DNA from: Schinkia azotoformans LMG 9581
Lineage (GTDB): Bacteria; Bacillota; Bacilli; Bacillales; Bacillaceae_J
Assembly (NCBI RefSeq): GCF_000307855.1
Contig: NZ_AJLR01000044.1
Coordinates: 62,001-126,000, forward strand
Length of the DNA: 64,000 nucleotides
Reading direction: 5' to 3'
The notes under the pieces were generated by a model. That model did no database searches and had not been told where the DNA came from. It worked only from the letters and a program-made list of their open reading frames with translations. The position numbers and the translations under genes are program-made. Below, piece after piece: positions 49,476 to 58,815 of this stretch. The number at the start of each line of letters is the position of its first letter. Within the stretch, counting starts at the first letter, position 1.

Positions 49476-50414
49476 TTAGGTTAAACTACGAAGCATATAA
49501 TCTATCGTTTGTTTTACTCCATCTTGATAAGGTGTTTTAGGAATACTTTTAATCGCCCGCTCTAGCTTCCCACCATCTAAAACTACCGGATCTTCCGTCA
49601 AATAGAACATTTCCACAACTTCTCTCATGTTTTTATCAAATAAACCTAGAAACTTTACCATCCCCTTTGATACCGTGCCTACCTTTTTGCTATAGCCAGT
49701 ATGTTCACACAAGATATCTACGATTTCGTCACCAGTAATGACCCCACTGCCTGGTATATTCCAATTCTGCCCGTAAGCTGAATCAAGGAATGCCAGCTCT
49801 ACTAAAGCTTTTGCTCCATCCGGAGTAAAAATGTACTCCCTTGAAATTTTCTTATCCCCCACAAATAATGTTTTTTTGTTTTTTATTACGCCTTCCAAAG
49901 TGTAATTTAGTATTGTATTGGTGGCATTCGGGCCATAAAAATCAGGAAAATGAGCAATTAAGAAAGGCAGATTCGATTGTTTTACCATTGTCTCAAGCTG
50001 CAAGCGAATGTTTCCTTTTTTCGTATGAGGCTTTTTCGGAGTATCCTCCGTAACTAAGTGGCCCGGGTTCTTTCCATAAGCATAGATGTTATCTACCAAA
50101 ACAAGCTTTGCATTCGCGTGTTTTGCTGTTTCCAAGATATTTTTCATAACAATGTGCAAATCTTGCTCCCACTCAGAATACGGTATACTCATCGCTTGAA
50201 AAATCGTATCTACTCCGGCTGAAGCCTCCTTCAAACTCTCCAAATCGAAAACATCACCGGAATTGATCGTGACCCTCGCATTATCCTGAAAAAGCTTTTG
50301 AAGTTTTTCCTTTCCACGGGCAAAAGCAGCTACATTAATCCCTCTTTGCGCCAATTCCTTTACAATTGAATATCCCATACCGCCTGATGCTCCCAGTACT
50401 AATACCTTTTTCAT
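49476..50414 (-). CDS. NAD(P)-dependent epimerase/dehydratase family protein
   Basis: The 312-residue extended-SDR-like oxidoreductase begins with the nucleotide-binding motif VLGASGGMGYSIVKELAQRG and has the active-site-like YAYGKNPG segment at about 112-119 in place of the usual YxxxK. The middle GHLVTEDTPKKPHTKKGNIR is typical of NAD-dependent epimerases. It is transcribed with or next to a TetR repressor gene, and both are preceded by the same palindromic operator. Possible role in reducing a toxic carbonyl compound; substrate unknown. Confidence 0.82.
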   Translation of the reverse strand: MKKVLVLGASGGMGYSIVKELAQRGINVAAFARGKEKLQKLFQDNARVTINSGDVFDLESLKEASAGVDTIFQAMSIPYSEWEQDLHIVMKNILETAKHANAKLVLVDNIYAYGKNPGHLVTEDTPKKPHTKKGNIRLQLETMVKQSNLPFLIAHFPDFYGPNATNTILNYTLEGVIKNKKTLFVGDKKISREYIFTPDGAKALVELAFLDSAYGQNWNIPGSGVITGDEIVDILCEHTGYSKKVGTVSKGMVKFLGLFDKNMREVVEMFYLTEDPVVLDGGKLERAIKSIPKTPYQDGVKQTIDYMLRSLT

Positions 50415-50431
50415 ATAATTTCCTCCTATTA

Positions 50432-50448
50432 ATTAACCATTGGTCAAT
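50432..50448. promoter_or_regulatory. TetR-type operator upstream of the epimerase
   Basis: ATTAACCATTGGTCAAT is near-palindromic (TT-ACCA-TGGT-AA) and matches the 17-mer at 51062-51078 at 14 positions. It lies between the TetR stop and the epimerase start. Confidence 0.6.
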
Positions 50449-50463
50449 AAAATTCAAAAAAAA

Positions 50464-51039
50464 TTATTTCCTTAACATGGCTCTTAAAATAAAATTTACA
50501 TGTGTTTCGGCTAATGAGCGTACATCCTCGTATGTTTGCCCGCTTCTGCAATAATGGGAAACAAACCCGTGTAAGGACAGAAACATAGACCAAATCTCAG
50601 TTAAAGTGACTTGGTTTCCGCATAAAGAGAATACGGCTTTGGCAAATTTCTCATAACTTAGAATTGGCTCCTCTTGCTGACAACTTCTCACTTCTTCGTC
50701 TTTTATAAGAAACATAATTTCATAATGACTTTGATGTGTCAGACCAAATTCGATAAATCCTAAGAAAACCTCCTTGAGCTTACTTTCCGGATCTAATGGC
50801 TTATTCATAATGTCTTCAAGCGTCTGATCAAGTAAGAAAAAATCTGCCTTCACGAGCTCATAAAATAAGCCTGCTTTATTCTTAAAGTGATAATAAATTG
50901 CCCCATGACTATAGCCTAAGGCCTTTGAAATTTGCCTCATTGACACATGTTCATAGCCATTTTTCATGAACAATTCTCGTGCTGTATCCATTATGATTTC
51001 ACGTGTAAGTTCTTGTTCAACTGCTTTTCTTGGTGACAT
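50464..51039 (-). CDS. TetR/AcrR-family repressor
   Basis: The 191-residue repressor has an N-terminal helix-turn-helix (IIMDTARELFMKNGYEHVSMRQISKALGYSHGAIYYHFKNKAGLF at about 15-58) typical of the family, and a C-terminal ligand domain of helices without a clear subtype. It is followed 49 bp later by an epimerase-like gene. Repeated ATTAACC-type operators upstream of both genes suggest autoregulation and control of the enzyme. Confidence 0.93.
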   Translation of the reverse strand: MSPRKAVEQELTREIIMDTARELFMKNGYEHVSMRQISKALGYSHGAIYYHFKNKAGLFYELVKADFFLLDQTLEDIMNKPLDPESKLKEVFLGFIEFGLTHQSHYEIMFLIKDEEVRSCQQEEPILSYEKFAKAVFSLCGNQVTLTEIWSMFLSLHGFVSHYCRSGQTYEDVRSLAETHVNFILRAMLRK

Positions 51040-51061
51040 TTTTATCCCTCATCAAGATTTT

Positions 51062-51078
51062 ATTAACCGCTGTTCAAT
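51062..51078. promoter_or_regulatory. TetR-type operator upstream of tetR gene
   Basis: ATTAACCGCTGTTCAAT is 14 of 17 identical to the operator before the epimerase. It lies 23 bp before the repressor ATG. Confidence 0.6.
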
Positions 51079-51113
51079 AACAATATATCACGATCAGTAA
51101 TATTTTCCAATTA

Positions 51114-51617
51114 TTAATTTTTATTATTTTTTTCCCAATAATCGTAAATAGCTTCTTTTATTACTTCGGCTACATCCTTACTTTTCTGCTTTTTCAGCCA
51201 TTCAACTTGATCTATAGGTAAAGTTAATTTTAAAGTAACCTTTTCATTTGGCATTTCATATTTCCTTATTTCTTCTAATGTTATTCCCTCCTCTATATTT
51301 GGAAATGATAAATCATTCTCATTTACTATTTGAAAATCAATGTATTCACTGACATCACTTATCTCACAGAAAAGATTTAGCTGTGGTAGTCCACCTGACA
51401 GACTTTTTAGGTTCATATAAGACGTTATCATTCTGCCATCCTGTAATTCTATTTCAACAATTAAGTTTTCTTCATTTCGATATTTTTTAACGACAACTTC
51501 ACTAACAATAATATCCAAGTCTAAGGTGTAGCCTGAACTAGACTCCAGAATATAAATAGCGCTATTAAATATATGAATATCTTCACCATCGATTTTTACA
51601 GCTTTAACCTTAACCAT
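51114..51617 (-). CDS. Hypothetical protein, 167 aa, with RHH-like C-terminus
   Basis: The first 120 residues are predicted beta-rich (SSGYTLDLDIIVSEVVVKKYRN and NLIVEIELQDGRMITSYMNLKSLSGG) and the C-terminus VTLKLTLPIDQVEWLKKQKSKDVAEVIKEAIYDYW has the strand-helix-helix pattern of a ribbon-helix-helix DNA-binding domain. No known family is recognised for the whole chain. It lies divergent to sstT. Possible antitoxin-like or regulatory protein, but no toxin partner is adjacent. Confidence 0.6.
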   Translation of the reverse strand: MVKVKAVKIDGEDIHIFNSAIYILESSSGYTLDLDIIVSEVVVKKYRNEENLIVEIELQDGRMITSYMNLKSLSGGLPQLNLFCEISDVSEYIDFQIVNENDLSFPNIEEGITLEEIRKYEMPNEKVTLKLTLPIDQVEWLKKQKSKDVAEVIKEAIYDYWEKNNKN

Positions 51618-51768
51618 ATTCTATGCTCCCTCCCATACACTATTTCGACAAATAACAGCAATAACCTGTATATAATCTGGACTTTTTAAGTAACTTAACA
51701 AAGAAATTATATTTTGATTTTATATATATCAATATAGCACTTACAAATATTTCAATATAATAATTTGT

Positions 51769-51797
51769 TTCACAATTTCTAATATTCATGTTAAAAT
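51769..51797 (+). promoter_or_regulatory. Probable sigma-A promoter of sstT
   Basis: TTCACA and TAAAAT are separated by 17 bp, one mismatch each from consensus. They lie about 80 bp before the sstT start. Confidence 0.55.
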
Positions 51798-51878
51798 AAG
51801 TGTAAATTTCTTGTGAACATTTGTCTTCACACGGTGAAATGCCTGTATTTTCTAATAATTATTTTTGGAGGGAAGTCA

Positions 51879-53117
51879 ATGAAGGATTTAATTCGCAAGT
51901 GGGACCAAATCAGCCTAGTAAAACGAATTCTTATTGGTATTATTATTGGTATTATCCTAGCTATTACGATTCCAGATGCAGTAAAATGGATCACAATTTT
52001 TGGTTCCTTATTTGTAGGTGCATTAAAGGCAGTGGCACCAATACTAGTTTTATTCCTAGTTATGTCAGCCATTTCCAAACATAAAAGTGGTCAGCAAACA
52101 AATATGAAATCAATTCTTGGCCTTTATGCAATTGGGACATTCCTTGCTGGGGTTACAGGAGTTATTGCAAGCTTTCTTTTTCCTGTTAGTTTAACTCTTA
52201 CTACCGGTGCAGAAGGTGTAACCCCTCCTAGCGGTATTGTAGAGGTACTTAAATCATTGCTATTTAATATAGTTGACAATCCAGTAAATGCTTTATTGAA
52301 TGCTAACTATATCGGCATTTTAACTTGGGCTATTGTTTTAGGTATTGCTTTAAAGCATGCTTCTGATTCGACAAAGGACATGCTATCTAATTTTTCTGAT
52401 GCCATCTCCCAATTAGTTAAATGGGTTATAAGTTTGGCACCACTTGGAATCATGGGGCTTGTCTTCGATGCTATTGTTACAAGCGGACTTTCTGCTTTAC
52501 TTGATTACGGAAAATTACTTTTAGTATTACTCGGATGCATGTTTTTTGTAGCTCTAGTAGTGAATCCAATTATTGTATACATGAATACTCGTAAAAATCC
52601 ATTTCCACTTGTTTTACAATGTTTAAGGGAAAGTGGAATTACGGCATTCTTCACACGTAGTTCAGCTGCAAACATTCCAGTGAATATGAGTTTATGTGAA
52701 AAACTTAAATTAGATAAAGATACGTATTCAGTTTCCATCCCATTGGGAGCTACTATCAATATGGCTGGGGCAGCTGTTACGATTTCTGTCCTAACACTTG
52801 CAGCCGTTCATACTCTAGGCATTCAAGTTGATTTTGCTACTGCGGTAATCCTGTCCGTTTTATCAGCAATCTCAGCTGCAGGTGCTTCAGGTGTTGCCGG
52901 AGGTTCATTGTTATTAATTCCGTTAGCATGTAGTTTATTTGGAATTCCAAATGATATCGCAATGCAAGTTGTTGGTGTTGGTTTCATCATCGGTGTCTTA
53001 CAAGACTCATGTGAGACTGCACTTAATTCCTCTTCTGACGTACTGTTTACAGCAACTGCTGAATACGCAAAGAATCGTAAAGAAGGAAAAGGACTTGTTA
53101 ATAAAAAGACTGCGTAA
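51879..53117 (+). CDS. sstT: Serine/threonine:sodium symporter SstT
   Basis: The 412-residue SDF-family symporter imports serine and threonine with sodium. It has about nine membrane helices, the serine-rich [17 protein letters not shown] hairpin at about 265-280 and [22 protein letters not shown] at about 325-346, with the cation/substrate residues in [24 protein letters not shown] 51879 has GGAGGG eight bases upstream; the frame is open 22 codons further without such a site. It is monocistronic, with a terminator. Confidence 0.93.
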   Translation: MKDLIRKWDQISLVKRILIGIIIGIILAITIPDAVKWITIFGSLFVGALKAVAPILVLFLVMSAISKHKSGQQTNMKSILGLYAIGTFLAGVTGVIASFLFPVSLTLTTGAEGVTPPSGIVEVLKSLLFNIVDNPVNALLNANYIGILTWAIVLGIALKHASDSTKDMLSNFSDAISQLVKWVISLAPLGIMGLVFDAIVTSGLSALLDYGKLLLVLLGCMFFVALVVNPIIVYMNTRKNPFPLVLQCLRESGITAFFTRSSAANIPVNMSLCEKLKLDKDTYSVSIPLGATINMAGAAVTISVLTLAAVHTLGIQVDFATAVILSVLSAISAAGASGVAGGSLLLIPLACSLFGIPNDIAMQVVGVGFIIGVLQDSCETALNSSSDVLFTATAEYAKNRKEGKGLVNKKTA

Positions 53118-53141
53118 ACCGTTTTTATGTTTATAAAATGA

Positions 53142-53186
53142 TAAAAAACCCACTTACAAATATCTGCATTGTAAATGGGTTTTTCT
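53142..53186 (+). terminator. Intrinsic terminator after sstT
   Basis: AAAAACCCACTTACAA and TTGTAAATGGGTTTTT pair with one mismatch and end in TTTTTCTT. Confidence 0.88.
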
Positions 53187-53202
53187 TATGGAGTGTACAT
53201 AT

Positions 53203-54084
53203 ATGAAAGGATCTATTTTCTCTTACATAGCATTATTTTTTGGAGTCTTTGCTCTATCAACTTCAGCCATCTTCGTTAAGCTTGCTGATGCGCCATCGGC
53301 CATTATCGCCTTTTATCGTTTATTTTTTGCAACTACGATTCTTATGCCCTTTTTGCTAGTCAAAAGAGAGCTTCGCCAAGAGCTGTTGGGCTTGTCCAAA
53401 AGACAATGGAGATTAGGCATCTTGTCTGGTTTATTTTTATCCATTCATTATGTACTATGGTTTGAATCATTACGCTATACGTCTGTGGCGAGCTCGACGG
53501 TTATTGTTACTTTACAGCCTTTGTTCACCATCGTTGGGGGATATTTTTTATATAAGGAGCGTTATTCCAAGATTGCATTGTTCGGATGTTTAGTAGCCAT
53601 TTTCGGAAGCTTCATAATCGGGTGGGGTGATTTTCAAATAAGTGGTCAAGCCCTATTCGGTGATATATTAGCGTTTATTGCTGCCGGGGTAATTTCCGGG
53701 TATTTTTTAATCGGACAATCTGTTCGTAAAGATTTATCCCTTGTTCCTTATTCCGTGATTGGCTATGGAAGCAGTGCCGTATTCCTTACTATTTATGCAC
53801 TTACACAGCAACAATCATTCTTTAATTATTCTACCAATACATGGTGGGCATTTTTTGGACTTGCATTTGTTGCTACTATTTTGGGCCAAACCATTTTTAA
53901 TTGGTTGTTAAAATGGATCAGCAGTTCTGTTATTTCGATGAGCATTCTTGGTGAAACAATTGGAACTTGCATTCTTGCTTATTTCATACTGGGAGAAATT
54001 GTTTCACTGCAACAAGGGATTGGAATCTTTATTATTTTAGTTGGACTTGGATTGTTTTTGGTTAGACAAGCGCAGGCTAAATAA
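53203..54084 (+). CDS. EamA-family (DMT) transporter
   Basis: The 293-residue membrane protein has ten helices in two EamA repeats. Typical motifs are LKLADAPSAIIAFYRLFFATTIL near the N-terminus, SLRYTSVASSTVIVTLQPLFTIVGGYFL and SSSVISMSILGETIGTCILAYFILGEI near the C-terminus. GGAG precedes the ATG at 53203; a five-codon extension overlaps the sstT terminator. Substrate unknown. Confidence 0.88.
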   Translation: MKGSIFSYIALFFGVFALSTSAIFVKLADAPSAIIAFYRLFFATTILMPFLLVKRELRQELLGLSKRQWRLGILSGLFLSIHYVLWFESLRYTSVASSTVIVTLQPLFTIVGGYFLYKERYSKIALFGCLVAIFGSFIIGWGDFQISGQALFGDILAFIAAGVISGYFLIGQSVRKDLSLVPYSVIGYGSSAVFLTIYALTQQQSFFNYSTNTWWAFFGLAFVATILGQTIFNWLLKWISSSVISMSILGETIGTCILAYFILGEIVSLQQGIGIFIILVGLGLFLVRQAQAK

Positions 54085-54089
54085 CATTT

Positions 54090-54128
54090 AAGGAGCATAG
54101 GTTTAGCCCATGCTCCTTATTAATTATT
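54090..54128 (+). terminator. Intrinsic terminator after the EamA gene
   Basis: AAGGAGCAT and ATGCTCCTT (54090-54098, 54110-54118) form a stem followed by ATTAATTATT; it overlaps the stop of the convergent MFS gene. Confidence 0.75.
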
Positions 54129-55503
54129 CTGAGGATAGTTCTTTCTCTCTTTTCCCCATTAGCACACCACCAATAGCAATGGCCACCAACGCCAAAATAA
54201 ATAATAAAATAAACACCGTGTGCAAACTTGACTCCAATTCATATCCCTTTAATTCATCACTTAACCACAAGCCGGAAACGGCAATTCCAATTGCTTGTCC
54301 CAAGTTTCTCATAAGATTATTGGATCCAATAGCTGCACCCCGCAAATTCCAATCAACCGCAGATTGGACGATAACCGTAAATACTGTCAATGCCAATCCA
54401 AAGCCAAAGCCAAGAATCGCTGTAACAACCATCATGAATGGCAAAGTTGTATTTGCATGAAAGAAAACTAACCCAAAACAGCCAGCTGCATTAATTGCAA
54501 TGCCAATAACAGCTAGACGTCCAATCGACATTTTACCAAGCCATTTACCTGTTAAAAAGGCTCCGATTGGCCATGTTATTGACATTGGCATAAGCGTTAT
54601 GCCTGATAGAGTTGCATTTAAATTGGTAACTCCCTGCACCCATAACGGGATATAAAATGTGACGGCCACCAGAATAAAACCTAACAAAAATCCAACTACA
54701 TTGGCCACCGTAATAGAGTGAATCTTAAATAAAGAAAGCGGCAGCATTGGTTCTTTTCCTTTTGCTTCAATATAAAGAAATAGACAAACACTAACCAAAG
54801 CAATTATAAATAAGGCGAAAATACCAGTTGTTATATGTTTTTCTTGTTTCAATAAAGTTAAAGCATACAAAAAGCTTGACATACTTACGGTAAAAGTAAA
54901 AATACCTGCATAATCAATAATTTGTTTTTTCTTCTCCACTTGTTCGTGCAAAGAAACTGATAAAAGAATAAATGAAAGGATTCCGAACGGAAGATTCAAA
55001 AAGAAAATCCAATGCCAAGTGATTTGGTCAACAATGAAACCACCAGCAAGCGGTCCAATGATTCCAGAAATCCCCCAGACGCTACTGATCAATCCTTGTA
55101 TTTTCGCACGCAGCTCAAACGAAAAAACATCGCCAATAATTGTGAACGGGATCGTCGTTAATGCTCCTGCACCAATGCCTTGAATTAAACGAAAAACGAC
55201 TAATTGATGCATCGTTTGCGAAAAGCCCGAAAGCATGGAACCAATTAAAAAAATGATGACACCAATGGTAAACATCTTTTTCCGCCCATATAAATCGGCT
55301 AATTTGCCGAAAATAGGTGTACTTATTACTGTTGCCAATAAGTAGATTGAAATGACCCACGTATATAAATGACTTCCACCTAGATCTTCGACAATTTTAG
55401 GCATGGCGGTACTTACAATTGTTCCTTCAATTGCTGTTAAAAACGTAGCAATTAACAAAGAAGTAACAACCAATTTTTTATTTGTTTCAGAATTACTGCT
55501 CAT
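54124..55503 (-). CDS. DHA2-type multidrug MFS transporter (EmrB/QacA)
   Basis: The 459-residue exporter has about fourteen helices. It starts KLVVTSLLIATFLTAIEGTIVSTAMPKIVEDLGGSH, with motif A GKLADLYGRKKMF at about 66-78 and motif C-like GIIGPLAGGFIVDQITWHWIFFLNLP at about 137-165. Proton-driven efflux of hydrophobic drugs or cations is the family role. It stands alone between an EamA gene and an AEC carrier. Confidence 0.9.
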   Translation of the reverse strand: MSSNSETNKKLVVTSLLIATFLTAIEGTIVSTAMPKIVEDLGGSHLYTWVISIYLLATVISTPIFGKLADLYGRKKMFTIGVIIFLIGSMLSGFSQTMHQLVVFRLIQGIGAGALTTIPFTIIGDVFSFELRAKIQGLISSVWGISGIIGPLAGGFIVDQITWHWIFFLNLPFGILSFILLSVSLHEQVEKKKQIIDYAGIFTFTVSMSSFLYALTLLKQEKHITTGIFALFIIALVSVCLFLYIEAKGKEPMLPLSLFKIHSITVANVVGFLLGFILVAVTFYIPLWVQGVTNLNATLSGITLMPMSITWPIGAFLTGKWLGKMSIGRLAVIGIAINAAGCFGLVFFHANTTLPFMMVVTAILGFGFGLALTVFTVIVQSAVDWNLRGAAIGSNNLMRNLGQAIGIAVSGLWLSDELKGYELESSLHTVFILLFILALVAIAIGGVLMGKREKELSSE

Positions 55504-55602
55504 TTAATATTCTCCTTGTTCTATGATGCTAAATCAAATTTGTCCTAATCCACTATAATACGGCTTTTTTGTTTAGTCAAAAATAAAAAAAGAGCCTCCA
55601 AT

Positions 55603-55628
55603 GGACCAAGGGGTCGGGTTCTCTGGCC
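55603..55628. repeat. Copy of the GGGACA-GGGTCGGG repeat
   Basis: GGACCAAGGGGTCGGGTTCT followed by CTGGCC lies eight bases after the stop of the leftward AEC carrier gene. It is preceded by a short A run. Confidence 0.65.
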
Positions 55629-55635
55629 CATCCCC

Positions 55636-56553
55636 CTAAAAACTTGCAAAATTATTCAAACAATAGATTGCGAACGGAATTGTAAGCAAACTAATAAGCG
55701 TTGTTACCAGAGTATTAAAAGAAACTAAATTCGGCTTTACATCAAATTGAATGGCCAACATTGTCGTATTGGCCGCTACCGGCATTGCGGCTAATAAAAT
55801 ATATACATATTTAATAGTTTCGTTTACAGGCATGAATGAAACTAACACAGCAGCAAGTAAAGGCGAAATAATCATACGAATTAGTGTGACTGTACTAACA
55901 TATCTCATTGCAAATACTTGTGGTTTAATTTCCGCTAATTGCATACCAAGAAGTAACATCACAGTTGGAATAGAGGCTGACCCTACTAAACTAACACCAT
56001 CAATAATCGTTGACGGCAATTTTATATGTAAGACCTGCATTAACATCCCTAAACAGGCCCCATAAAGAACAGGCATCCTGACAACTCTCTGAAGTGCTTC
56101 CTTCACCGTAGTCGATTTTTCACTTCCAAAGGCCGCAATGAAAATCCCAATTGAATTTATGATAAAGGAGTGGAAAACCATAATGATAACCGCATAATCA
56201 AAAGCCAATGCCCCAAAAGCGAACAATGCAACCGGTGCCCCATAATTCCCGCTATTTGGAAAAATACTCCCCAACAACATGACTGACAAATCGGTTTTAT
56301 CTGCTTTAATGATTTTTCCAACGAGAAAAGTTACAACAATCAACAAAATCACAAGTAGAATTGTAAAAAGAAACATATAAAAATACTCGATATTTAATCG
56401 ATTCTTATAAAAAGTAGAAAAAGTTAAAAATGGTGACATTAAATAAAGAGACATTGTTGATATCGTTTTAATATTCAAATTAAGGACCTTTTGCCCAATA
56501 AAGCCGGTCCCAAAGATTAGAAATGCAGGTAAAACTATTAGAAGTAATTCCAA
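55636..56553 (-). CDS. AEC family (auxin efflux carrier-type) transporter
   Basis: The membrane protein has ten helices with the AEC/MdcF pattern: LLLIVLPAFLIFGTGFIGQKVLNL at the start, LGSIFPNSGNYGAPVALFAFG at about 92-112 and LLGMQLAEIKPQ near the middle. I favour TTG at 56553 as the start (305 aa) because GGAAGGAAG lies ten bases upstream and homologues begin at this helix; an ATG at 56625 is possible. Members transport malonate, malate or other carboxylates. It lies just beyond the CRISPR operon terminator. Confidence 0.85.
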   Translation of the reverse strand: MELLLIVLPAFLIFGTGFIGQKVLNLNIKTISTMSLYLMSPFLTFSTFYKNRLNIEYFYMFLFTILLVILLIVVTFLVGKIIKADKTDLSVMLLGSIFPNSGNYGAPVALFAFGALAFDYAVIIMVFHSFIINSIGIFIAAFGSEKSTTVKEALQRVVRMPVLYGACLGMLMQVLHIKLPSTIIDGVSLVGSASIPTVMLLLGMQLAEIKPQVFAMRYVSTVTLIRMIISPLLAAVLVSFMPVNETIKYVYILLAAMPVAANTTMLAIQFDVKPNLVSFNTLVTTLISLLTIPFAIYCLNNFASF

Positions 56554-56695
56554 TGCAAAAGCGCTTCCTTCCCTATACTTTTTACTATCATTCTTTAAAA
56601 ATATGTTACTCTGATAATTTACCATGAATTTAGTGTAAGGACTAATATTGGGAGTGTTCGGTTCAATTTTATTTAGTTAATGATCAAGGAATTAC

Positions 56696-56739
56696 AAAAA
56701 AAGACCCAGGAATCAGATTGGATGAACTGTTCCCAGGTC
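56696..56739 (-). terminator. Terminator of the cas1-cas2-cas4 operon
   Basis: On the minus strand GACCTGGGAA and TTCCTGGGTC form a 10-bp stem with two G-T pairs, followed by seven T. It is 11 bp after the cas4 stop. Confidence 0.88.
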
Positions 56740-56749
56740 AGTATTTATT

Positions 56750-57397
56750 TCAACTTTTATTAAAAAGTTTATTTATAAGTAACCTATCCTGCTCTTTTAT
56801 TTGAGCTAAATTTGGCAAATCGCAATCGTTACAATATCTTTGGAATTCACAATCCCAACATCTCTTTTTAGAGCGTGGTTCTGGAAAATACTCCTCATTA
56901 ATAATTTTCTTTATCATTGAAGTAACTTTGCGAACATACATTTTTTGCTCATCGGTAATCACTATTGGATATGCTTTTTGTTTAGGGATGATATAAATGT
57001 ATCCTTTTTTAACCGGTGTATTCGTCATTTCTTCAATACATAATGCATAAGCGGCCAGCTGATATAGAATATTACTATAAATTTTTCCGTCAGTATCTTT
57101 ACACTCAATTGGGAAATACCGTTGACCAGTTTTATTTTCTGTATCTATAAGGATATCAATTTTTCCAACTAAATTAAGAGACTGCGAGGAAACTGACGGC
57201 CCGTAATATCTTTTCCCCTCTAATAGGTCATACCTCTTCAGCGTTCTTCTTTTTTCTTTCTGATTTAATTCATAATGCTGGCTTCTAGCATACTCCATTT
57301 TAAAAGTAACTTTTCGAGGTACTGGCTCAACATAATTATAATAAACCACCCTTGGACAATAGATGAACTGTTTAATATCCGTAATATTGATTGACAT
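56750..57397 (-). CDS. cas4: CRISPR-associated exonuclease Cas4
   Basis: The 215-residue RecB-like nuclease helps trim and orient new spacers according to the PAM. It has a first cluster cysteine in FIYCPRVVYYNY at about 14, the nuclease core GKIDILID and FPIECKD with Asp and Glu-x-Lys, and three cysteines in KRCWDCEFQRYCNDC at about 185-199 that complete the iron-sulfur cluster. ATG 57397 has AAAGGTGAG upstream. It is the last gene of the cas1-cas2-cas4 unit. Confidence 0.93.
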   Translation of the reverse strand: MSINITDIKQFIYCPRVVYYNYVEPVPRKVTFKMEYARSQHYELNQKEKRRTLKRYDLLEGKRYYGPSVSSQSLNLVGKIDILIDTENKTGQRYFPIECKDTDGKIYSNILYQLAAYALCIEEMTNTPVKKGYIYIIPKQKAYPIVITDEQKMYVRKVTSMIKKIINEEYFPEPRSKKRCWDCEFQRYCNDCDLPNLAQIKEQDRLLINKLFNKS

Positions 57398-57411
57398 ATT
57401 TCTCACCTTTC

Positions 57412-57678
57412 TTAGATTGCTTCATCAGAATAGTTAAAATCAATTTTAACAACATTTTCAAGGCTATCTTGGCTTAAAGGAAAAATGATGACACTACTCC
57501 TCTCACTTTCTCTCAACAAATGTTTTATACGTCGTGTTAATTCTCCATGCAGATTCCTGCTAATTTCTCCAAAAAACGCACTATACTGTACACGAAAAAG
57601 GCCATAATCCTTGCACATATTTGCGGTTTTTGTCCGAAGTTTGTCCTCGGTAATATCATAGATTAAAAGAATTTTCAT
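57412..57678 (-). CDS. cas2: CRISPR-associated endonuclease Cas2
   Basis: The 88-residue protein has the Cas2 ferredoxin-like fold: MKILLIYDITEDKLRTKTANMCKDYGLFRVQYSAFFGEI, with the metal-binding Asp at about 8 and the RVQYSAFFG strand, and VIIFPLSQDSLENVVKI at the end. It bridges two Cas1 dimers in the adaptation complex. It starts three bases after the cas1 stop. Confidence 0.95.
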   Translation of the reverse strand: MKILLIYDITEDKLRTKTANMCKDYGLFRVQYSAFFGEISRNLHGELTRRIKHLLRESERSSVIIFPLSQDSLENVVKIDFNYSDEAI

Positions 57679-57681
57679 AAT

Positions 57682-58704
57682 TTACCACCTCGAAATGTAT
57701 CCTTTGAACTTTTTTCCTTCCCTAAAGAAGGTAGCAATTGATCTCGCCTGTAATTGAATGATAGTACGAAGATGATAGTCATTGCCCTTAAATTCTTCTT
57801 TAGATTCAAGACGGTCATTAATATACTCTCTAAGTAATTTTAGTGTTTTATTATCAAGAAAAGTGGAACCATCTTCCTTCTCCTCTGTTCCTGGTTTATG
57901 TCCCCTTGTAATCAGGGAAATTATCGGACGATCAACAATAGATGGTCGAAAGATCTCCATTACATCTAATACAAATGAAATACGCCCTGATCGATCCACA
58001 TGGAAAAAACCTGCGTATGTCTCAAGTCCCGCACGAATAATGGCGGATGTTACCCGCGATCGTAAAATAGCATATCCATAGTTCAACATCATGTTTACCG
58101 GATCTTGTAAATGCCAAGCCCTTCCAGGAAATTCTATTCCTTTTTCAGCCAAGATTATTTTTACTGCCTTCCAATAATGCTTCGCTGCATGTGCTTCAGA
58201 AGAAATGATTTGGCTTCTAACATTTTCGATTGATACCCCTTCCACTTCTTTTATTCTTTGAATATACATTTTCATATATTCCGTTTGACTTCTTAGATCA
58301 TCAGCGATTGGAAGCTCTTTTCTACTTTTTAAAAAATATTTGATCGTATTAATCTGATTTTGAACTTTAGCCGTTAATATTTCTTTAGAAAGCTCAATCC
58401 CCCGCTCATCATGGTAGCCACGCAATTGCTCTCTCCGGGCTTTAACGGACCCGTGGTGTGCAGGTGTATAAAGTGTACTAAATGGCTCTTCTTTAAAATC
58501 AACAAAATGGACCTGCGTCCCGTTTTCAATCAATTCTTGTATAAGGCTAATTGAAATCATGCCACATTTGTTGCTAATTATTAAATCCTGCAATTCCTTA
58601 ATGGCATGTTCCTCCACCACTTTCCCTTGTTTTTTTAAAACTAATCGTTCACTTACCTTATGGAGATTCATTCCATAATCATCAATAATTAATTCTTTTA
58701 ACAT
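57682..58704 (-). CDS. cas1: CRISPR-associated endonuclease Cas1
   Basis: The 340-residue integrase of the adaptation module has the catalytic glutamate in ISSEAHAAKHYWKAV at about 167-181, DPVNMMLNYGYAILRSRV at about 205-222 and the His/Asp/Glu motif GFFHVDRSGRISFVLDVMEIFRP at about 240-262. Normal length for Cas1. It lies 112 bp downstream of the CRISPR array trailer and starts a separate three-gene unit with cas2 and cas4. Confidence 0.96.
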   Translation of the reverse strand: MLKELIIDDYGMNLHKVSERLVLKKQGKVVEEHAIKELQDLIISNKCGMISISLIQELIENGTQVHFVDFKEEPFSTLYTPAHHGSVKARREQLRGYHDERGIELSKEILTAKVQNQINTIKYFLKSRKELPIADDLRSQTEYMKMYIQRIKEVEGVSIENVRSQIISSEAHAAKHYWKAVKIILAEKGIEFPGRAWHLQDPVNMMLNYGYAILRSRVTSAIIRAGLETYAGFFHVDRSGRISFVLDVMEIFRPSIVDRPIISLITRGHKPGTEEKEDGSTFLDNKTLKLLREYINDRLESKEEFKGNDYHLRTIIQLQARSIATFFREGKKFKGYISRW

Positions 58705-58815
58705 TTCTCTTCCCCCTTTATAGCTTTTATTCTAGTTATCTCCAAAAATGGCAAAAAAAATAAGCCTTTTTTGAGGCTTTTTGAAAATTTTTTAATTTCC
58801 TATTTTAATTTGGCT

